Part shown: positions 1 to 5,700 of the stretch, piece by piece
How the letters are laid out: each line of letters starts with the position of its first letter
Position numbering within the stretch: position 1 is the stretch's first letter
Origin: Neocallimastix lanati (nom. inval.)
Lineage: Eukaryota; Neocallimastigomycota; Neocallimastigomycetes; Neocallimastigales; Neocallimastigaceae
Length of the DNA stretch: 10,381 bases
Assembly: GCA_016946835.1 (NCBI GenBank)
Contig: JACVTC010000744.1
Coordinates: 1-10,381 of the forward strand
Direction: 5' to 3'
Program-made: the position numbers and the translations under genes
Notes under the pieces: model-generated
Told to the model about the DNA's origin: nothing
Seen by the model: only the letters and a program-made list of their open reading frames with translations
Database searches by the model: none

Positions 1-118
1 ATCAATAATAATTTATTATATTAATAAATTTTATTCTTATTCTATTTAATATAATAATTATATTTTAAAAATTAAGTATTACTTACGTATTTAAATAAAA
101 AATAAACAATCAAATTCT

Positions 119-136
119 AAAAAAAAAAAAAAAAAA
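119..136. repeat. poly(A) homopolymer, 18 nt
   Basis: This is an uninterrupted run of 18 A residues in AT-rich spacer DNA. Such runs are typical of this type of genome. It is prone to length variation and sequencing error, and there is no sign that it marks a retroposed copy because no gene-like sequence precedes it. Confidence 0.9.
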
Positions 137-522
137 CATATATTAAATATGTAATTTTAATTTTTTAATAATTATTTCATAATTATATATAAAATATTAT
201 CAGTTCTATTATTAAATAGTTTAAAATTAATATTTTTAAAAAATGATAAATATTAATTATTTTATTTTTTAAACGAAATATTTCTCTTACTAGATAATAA
301 ATGTATTTATTAAATGATTTAAATTTAAATTTTGTAATTATATCCAAGTATGAATAAGATTAAATTATATTTTTTCCTATAATTACTGTTTGCTCTTACT
401 TTGAAGAAATTAAATCAAATATTCTTTTAAACATAAATTATTTTGATGATATATGATGTATTTTATTTATCTGGAGCGTCAACGCTGAAAATGCAGTAAG
501 ACCGGCTAGCAGGGCCAATGCC

Positions 523-553
523 TCTGAAGGAGAAGACCATAATTTCTTTCAGA
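523..553 (+). other. 11 bp hairpin in the GC island
   Basis: Bases 523-533 (TCTGAAGGAGA) pair with 543-553 (TTTCTTTCAGA) through 11 consecutive pairs, two of them G-U, around a 9 nt loop. The G-U pairs form only if the + strand is transcribed, which mildly favours + strand RNA. Confidence 0.5.
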
Positions 554-572
554 TAGTCAATTCAAACCCTAA

Positions 573-615
573 TCCAGAATAAGAATTCCTTTTAATAGAT
601 TTCTTATAATCTGGA
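573..615 (+). other. 13 bp bulged hairpin in the GC island
   Basis: TCCAGA at 573-578 pairs with TCTGGA at 610-615. ATAAGAA at 579-585 then pairs with TTCTTAT at 601-607, leaving AA at 608-609 as a bulge and a 15 nt loop at 586-600. A second TCTGGA at 470-475 could compete for the same 573-578 strand and close a larger domain around the 11 bp hairpin. Confidence 0.5.
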
Positions 616-1385
616 AGTGAGGTTCGTTGCATTTGAACTTTTTTCTGAATTTATTTATACACTTTATTTTGAATATTACTTTTTATTTCACATTATTATT
701 TAAAATATTATTTTGTTCTATTTGGACAAAAAATTTTTTATTTTTTTTATTAATTCTGTGTTTTTTAATTTAAAAAAAAAAAAATATTCATGTAATTAAT
801 AAATGAATAAATAAATAAAGTTTAAAGTTCGCAATAATTGCGGCTGTAAAAAAAAATAAAAAAAATAAAAATTTTTAATATAATATTTTTAGTAATAAAA
901 TTATCTTATATTTGCTTACGCGGTCATTAATTAATATTAACCAATAATGAGAAATAAAATCTTTTTATATAATTATATAATTTAATATTAATCCTAGTTA
1001 CAAGTCTACTAAATTATATTCAATATATACATAAATAACGCAAGATAGTATTTTTTATAAGAATAAAAAATAATATATAATTTATACTTATTAAAAAAAT
1101 ATATAACAAAATATTCATATAAAAATATATACACATTTTAAGTAATTTTGCTTTTGTTCTAGTAATTATAAAATATAAGAATAAATTATTTTTTTTCAAA
1201 CAAATTTACAAATGTTTGATTTAATTCGTTCAGATATTGTATTAAATGGCAAATCAAATATAACTTTATATATTAAATTATAATTTTTAAAATATATTTT
1301 TTTTTAAAAATTTTTACTTTTATTTATTTATTTTTTTGTTTTATGTCAAATACACTAGTTTTTTTATATATTTTAAATTATATAA

Positions 1386-1409
1386 AATAATAATAATAAT
1401 AATAATAAT
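1386..1409. repeat. (AAT)8 microsatellite
   Basis: Eight perfect AAT units lie about 140 bp upstream of the first gene, probably in its promoter or 5' untranslated region. The array is expected to vary in length. A (TA)6 run follows at 1473-1484. Confidence 0.9.
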
Positions 1410-1550
1410 ATGAATATCTATTTTTTTTAAAAAAAAATTAATTTTTTTTTAAATTGATTAGACGGAAAAAAATATATATATATAAAATTTATAAAATCAA
1501 TTATTGTATTAACGAATAAAATATTTAATATATAAATATAAATTATAAAA

Positions 1551-2273
1551 ATGAAACTATCTTTTTTAATATTAATTATTTCAATTTTTTCTTTAGCTAA
1601 TTGTACAACTTATTCTGATGTATTAAAACATAAAATTGAAATTGATACAGATAAATTAACAAATAGTTTAAGTAATGAATGTATTGAAGAAGATAAGAAT
1701 TCTGAATATAGTATTTGTATTCCAGAAATAACTTTAAGTAACTATAAAGAATCATGTATAAATGTTAAATCTGAAAAATGTCAAAAATTCTATAATGATA
1801 TTGATAAATCAAAATATTATCCAATATGTAGTAAAAATCCCTTATATAACGAGTATCTTCAAATAGAAATAATAAAATATATAAAAAGAGTATTAGAAAT
1901 ACAATGTCTTATAGATGAAAATAATGAATTATGTCCTCTTGCTTTATGTGATATACAAGGTGGAGCATTTCTTAGTGATCCTTTATCTAAAAATTGCAGA
2001 TCTAAACAATGTACGGATAAATTAATAGAGATATATAAAGACCTTAATCTTGACCAATATGCTGCTTTAGAAAATCTTTCAACTTCAAACGTTAAATATT
2101 CCTATAATACATTAACATCAATCAAAGATAGTATTTCTTATGTAAATTCTAATACTTGTAAAAAACTACACAAAACTAACAATAGTACAAGTAGTGCTAT
2201 GACCATTAAATTTAATAATATATTATCTACTATCTTAATAATTTTAGTATTTTTAATATATTTTATATTTTAG
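1551..2273 (+). CDS. small secreted Cys-rich protein with GPI-type tail, unknown function
   Basis: The gene encodes 240 residues without an intron. The start is the first ATG after an in-frame TAA at 1539 and has A at -3. Residues 1-18 form a signal peptide (basic K2, hydrophobic core, SLANC). The C-terminus has the layout of a GPI-anchor signal: small residues around N211-A216, a short spacer and a hydrophobic tail from about 223 to the end. Together these predict a protein on the outer face of the plasma membrane or in the wall. There are 12 Cys (18, 44, 56, 69, 77, 93, 119, 128, 133, 149, 154, 203), of which 11 lie past C18 at the predicted cleavage site; they suggest a disulfide-stabilised domain. 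I recognise no named family. SKNPLYNEY at 94-102 resembles SKNPAYNPY in the next protein, and both follow a Cys pair. The gene shares the strand of the downstream lectin-like genes. Coding status is well supported by length, composition and topology; function is unknown. Confidence 0.87.
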   Translation: MKLSFLILIISIFSLANCTTYSDVLKHKIEIDTDKLTNSLSNECIEEDKNSEYSICIPEITLSNYKESCINVKSEKCQKFYNDIDKSKYYPICSKNPLYNEYLQIEIIKYIKRVLEIQCLIDENNELCPLALCDIQGGAFLSDPLSKNCRSKQCTDKLIEIYKDLNLDQYAALENLSTSNVKYSYNTLTSIKDSISYVNSNTCKKLHKTNNSTSSAMTIKFNNILSTILIILVFLIYFIF

Positions 2274-2464
2274 AATAATTATATCATTAATACTATTTAA
2301 AAATAACAAATTTTTAATCATATTTAATTATGAATATAAATATAAATATAAAGATATAAAAACATATAATTATTCTATCGTTAAAAATAGTTTATTTTTA
2401 AAACAATGTCCATTATATCTTTTTATATATATGGAAATATAAATTTTATAGTTTCAAAAAAAAT

Positions 2465-2480
2465 TATATATATATATATA
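2465..2480. repeat. (TA)8 dinucleotide repeat
   Basis: Eight perfect TA units. A second (TA)8 lies at 2585-2600, on the other side of the poly(T) tract. Both are simple, self-complementary sequence and carry no specific functional signal. Confidence 0.9.
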
Positions 2481-2508
2481 ATATTTTTTAAAATATAATT
2501 TTCAGTTC

Positions 2509-2529
2509 TTTTTTTTTTTTTTTTTTTTT
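2509..2529. repeat. poly(T) tract, 21 nt
   Basis: Twenty-one consecutive T residues lie about 150-170 bp upstream of the large gene's start codon. They are preceded by TTTTCAG, which resembles an intron acceptor, but no matching donor or coding exon was found, so no 5' intron is called. Confidence 0.9.
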
Positions 2530-2584
2530 ATTTTTTTCTTAATAAAAATATTCTAAAATATTTTATAAAGTAATTAAACCAAAA

Positions 2585-2600
2585 TATATATATATATATA
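2585..2600. repeat. (TA)8 dinucleotide repeat
   Basis: Eight perfect TA units about 80-95 bp upstream of the large gene's start codon, forming the second of two equal-length TA arrays in this spacer. Confidence 0.9.
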
Positions 2601-2680
2601 TTTTTTTTATAATACTATTTTTAAAATGATTTTTCATAAAATATAATAAATTATAAATTTTAAATTTAGATAATAATAAG

Positions 2681-2731
2681 ATGTTATTAAAATTAGCTTT
2701 ATTAATTACTAGTTTAATTAGTATAGATGCA
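2681..2731 (+). other. signal peptide of the large protein
   Basis: Residues 1-17 have a Lys near the start, a Leu/Ile/Ala core and a likely signal-peptidase cut after A17. This sends the protein into the secretory pathway, in agreement with the dibasic Kex2-type motifs and many Asn glycosylation sequons downstream. Confidence 0.85.
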
Positions 2732-5700
2732 ATATCTATTAATAAAGCAGAAATTGAAAATATAAATACTTCAGTTAATATTATACAATATGAGAATGCT
2801 AAAAGCTTAAATTCCGCAAATGAAACTAAATCTAAACATGTGGAATTTTGTATTTATACTAGTAATTCAATGACCAAAATAATTGATCCATATTATATGG
2901 ATTCTGATTCTAGTAATAATAAAATTTATTTTGATAATATTGAAGAATATGCTAGATATATTGGACCTAATTGGTTCGGTGTATCGTATTGTGGAAATAA
3001 CACAATAGTTAATAATGTTGGTGAATATTTTAAAGTAGTTGAAAATAAAAATTATGATGAGCAAATAAATCTTAATAAACGGGATGAAGAAAAGAATGAA
3101 AATGAAAATAAAAATAAGGATGAAGAAGAAATTAGATATTCTGGTTTTAAATGTCTCACGTTTAATGAATGTAGAGAAAATATTAAAAAAGTATATGATG
3201 GTTTTATTAAAGAAGGTCTTAAAAGTATTCCTTTAGTTAGTAAAAATCCAGCATATAATCCTTACCATCCCGCGTTAATTAGAGTTAAAGGACAAAATCC
3301 TGATAATATTAATATTATTACTACTATGGGTTATCCTTATGAAGGAGATAAATCTTTATTTGATGCATTGAAAAAAGATAATAAATCCGATTTTATTGAT
3401 TGTATATCTGTTAAAAATAAAGAAATAGCTTTCACATGTACAGTTTCATATACTGATGAAATCCAAAGAACTATGACTATAACTAATGAAAATGGTAATT
3501 CATATCATATATCAAATGGTATACTTCATGGAGAAGGTGATACAACTACTAAAGAAATAAGTAACCAAATTGAAATAGCTCGTACTTTAAGTATGAGTAA
3601 TTCAACAAACGGTAGTACATCCAAAGGAATTTCTAATTCTTTTGAATTAGCTCATAATGTCATTATTTCAGAAAGTAAAGCTATGACTCATAATAATGAA
3701 ACTACACATAGTGATACTACTGAAAATTCTTATTCCCATATGATAAATGAAGATCATTCACATGCTGTAACAAAAAGTAAAGACAGTAGTAGTGAAAGTA
3801 ATTGGAGTAACAGTGAAGAAAGTACCACTTCGAAGGAATATTCAAGAATGAGAAGAGAAGATTTTGAAAATGCTAGGGCTACAAAATATTTTAAGGATGC
3901 AAAAGTAGATACAAAATCAGATTTATTAAATGCATTTAACTATATTGAAGGTACAGAGGTGTATAAATACATAAAAGATAAAGTAGATAAAGGGATAAAT
4001 GAAGGTGTGGATTGGGCTGTTGCTGATGTAATAGATGATTCTATTGATGGAAAATTGGTTGATGAATTACTTCATGCAAGATTTGATAATGAAGGAGTAC
4101 ATTCTGGTCCTGGTTCATATAGTAAACGAAGTACTAACAATGAGAACATAAAACACAATTATATGAAAAGAGACTTTACAGGAGTTGTTGAAGGGATAGT
4201 AGGAGCAGCTAATTTTCTTGCAACTGGTGCTGGAATATATTTACAAGATCAAGCAAATATTGTTCAGAAAAAAATGTTAGAAGCTCAAATACAACAATCG
4301 GCCGATGAATTAAATACACAAATTGCACAAGCTATTGCAGGTACTTATACATCAGGTAGTAGTAATACACGTGGTAGTACTAAAGGTGGTGCTAAAACAG
4401 AAAGTGAAGGATGGTCAGATTGTATTACGGATTCATCTGGTATTAACAAAGGATGGACTAATAGTACTGGTTATTCTGACAGTTATACAACAGGTCATTC
4501 AGAAACATCGACTAAAGAAAACTCCGTTGGTGATACTACTTCTATAATGCTGACATCCAATTTTAATAAAGATAGTGGATGGGTTAATGAAGAATCAACC
4601 TCTGATACTAATACACATGGATATACCTATGGACGTTCGAAGCAAGTAAATACTAACGATCAAATTACCTATGATCAAGCTTTAGATCAATCTGCACAAA
4701 TTAGTTTTACCATTTCTAATACTACATCAACAAGTAAAGTTAAAACAACAACAATTAATGTAACACCTAAAGAAGATGGAATACAAAAAATTGAAGCGTT
4801 ACCTCTATTTAAAACTGAAGTAACTGTATGGGCAACTGGTTATGTAACCGAAAGTGGTAAAGTAAAAATTAAATATAATAAAAGTCTTGTTCCTATATCA
4901 TTTAAAGGGTTTACTCATTCACTTGAATTCTATGGTAGTTATCCACGATACGATGATGGATTAGTTAATCCTGAATTTAGTAAATTTGTATTTTACAGAG
5001 AAGATGGTAAAGCAATTAATATATTAAAATCAGGTAAATATTTATCAGCAAATGAGTATATAACAACAACTAGTGGTAAATATAGTTTTGGTTTATTAAA
5101 TACTGGTGAATTAGTATTATGTAGAGGAAATAAAATTAAAAATACATGTGATAGAGTATGGTCTAACAAAATAACTACTTTAGATGATGGTAAAAATCAT
5201 GATTTAAAATTTTTTATTGGTTACAATGGTCATTTATATATTACAGCTAAAAATATTTATAAAGATGGAATCAGTGAAGTAAACTATTCTAATGAATATA
5301 TTGAGAAACTTAGTAAATATGCGTTTAACGAAAATAAAAATTATACATTAACAGAACAAAGACTTGAACTTAGAAATAAGTTAATGGAATATTTAAATAA
5401 ATCTAAGAGAGCTCGTATACCTAAAGAAATGGAAGAAGAAGATGATGATGATGAAGACACTAGAACTACTAGAACTTCTAAAACTACTACAACTACAAAA
5501 ATTACTAAAACTAATGCTACTACAACTACCATTACTATTACGACAACAATTAATACCATTAAAAAATCAACTACTACTGCTACAACTACTACTGCTACAA
5601 CTACTATATCTAATACTAATACTAATACTATATCTAATACTAATACTATATCTAATACTAATACTAATACTAATACTAATACTAATACTAATACTAATAC

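Larger units (their letters stand above)
470..645 (+). ncRNA. candidate structured non-coding RNA in a GC-rich island
   Basis: Its base composition is sharply different from the surrounding DNA; 471-540 is roughly half G+C. Hairpins seen on the + strand are: 475-486 (AGCG/CGCT, loop TCAA); 523-533 with 543-553 (11 pairs including two G-U, 9 nt loop); and 573-585 with 601-615 (13 pairs, a 2 nt bulge at 608-609, 15 nt loop). A T6 run at 639-644 could end a polymerase III transcript, and GGTTCG at 621-626 matches the start of a tRNA-type B box. In AT-rich genomes, GC islands of this kind often mark structural RNAs. I could not match it to tRNA, 5S, SRP, RNase P, U1-U6 or U3 RNA from memory. Strand and ends are uncertain. 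A decayed mobile-element or exon fragment is the main alternative. Confidence 0.35.
1..1550. other. AT-rich upstream intergenic region
   Basis: No supportable protein gene lies here. The sequence is almost entirely A and T, with homopolymers and short simple repeats. The exceptions are a GC-rich island near 470-645, listed separately, and small GC-containing patches: a 5 bp hairpin CGCAA/TTGCG at 830-842 with loop TAA, and a patch at 911-950 that contains CCAAT at 941-945. Overlapping inverted repeats lie about 300 bp before the first gene: 1196-1202 with 1213-1219, and 1215-1222 with 1251-1258. In such AT-rich DNA these short palindromes could arise by chance. The promoter of the first gene presumably lies in the last few hundred bases, but no specific element stands out. 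Confidence 0.7.
2274..2680. promoter_or_regulatory. intergenic spacer, presumed promoter of the large gene
   Basis: This 407 bp spacer is nearly pure A/T. It holds a TATAAA-like short repeat near 2335-2352, two (TA)8 arrays at 2465-2480 and 2585-2600, and a 21 nt poly(T) tract at 2509-2529. A long T tract upstream of a start codon can keep DNA free of nucleosomes in fungi, so it may be part of the promoter; this is inference. No conserved factor site was recognised. Confidence 0.45.

Noticed and set aside
502-538. Local resemblance to 5S rRNA (GCTAGCAGGG ... GAGAAGACC)
   Set aside because: The spacing between the two blocks is too short and the remaining 5S domains are missing.
494-550. GTAAGA ... 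TTTCTTTCAG as a small intron
   Set aside because: The intron would be the most GC-rich part of an AT-rich region, the reverse of what is usual, and no flanking exon codes convincingly.
457-582. Open frame of 41 codons on the + strand in the GC island, beginning after a TGA and without ATG
   Set aside because: The opposite strand is also open over part of the same island. Higher G+C lowers stop-codon density, and there is no start codon or clear splice pair, so an exon is not supported.
549-632. 27-codon ATG-initiated frame on the minus strand in the GC island, followed after TGA by another open stretch in the same frame
   Set aside because: It is very short, interrupted by a stop and overlaps the RNA hairpins. 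A decayed mobile-element ORF is possible but cannot be supported.
2867-3064. 65-codon minus-strand frame
   Set aside because: It is antisense to the giant gene, Ile/Asn/Phe-rich by base composition, and has no independent evidence.
4323-4547. 74-codon + frame inside the giant gene
   Set aside because: It overlaps a well-supported coding frame, and its composition is that of an out-of-frame reading of the Ser/Thr array.
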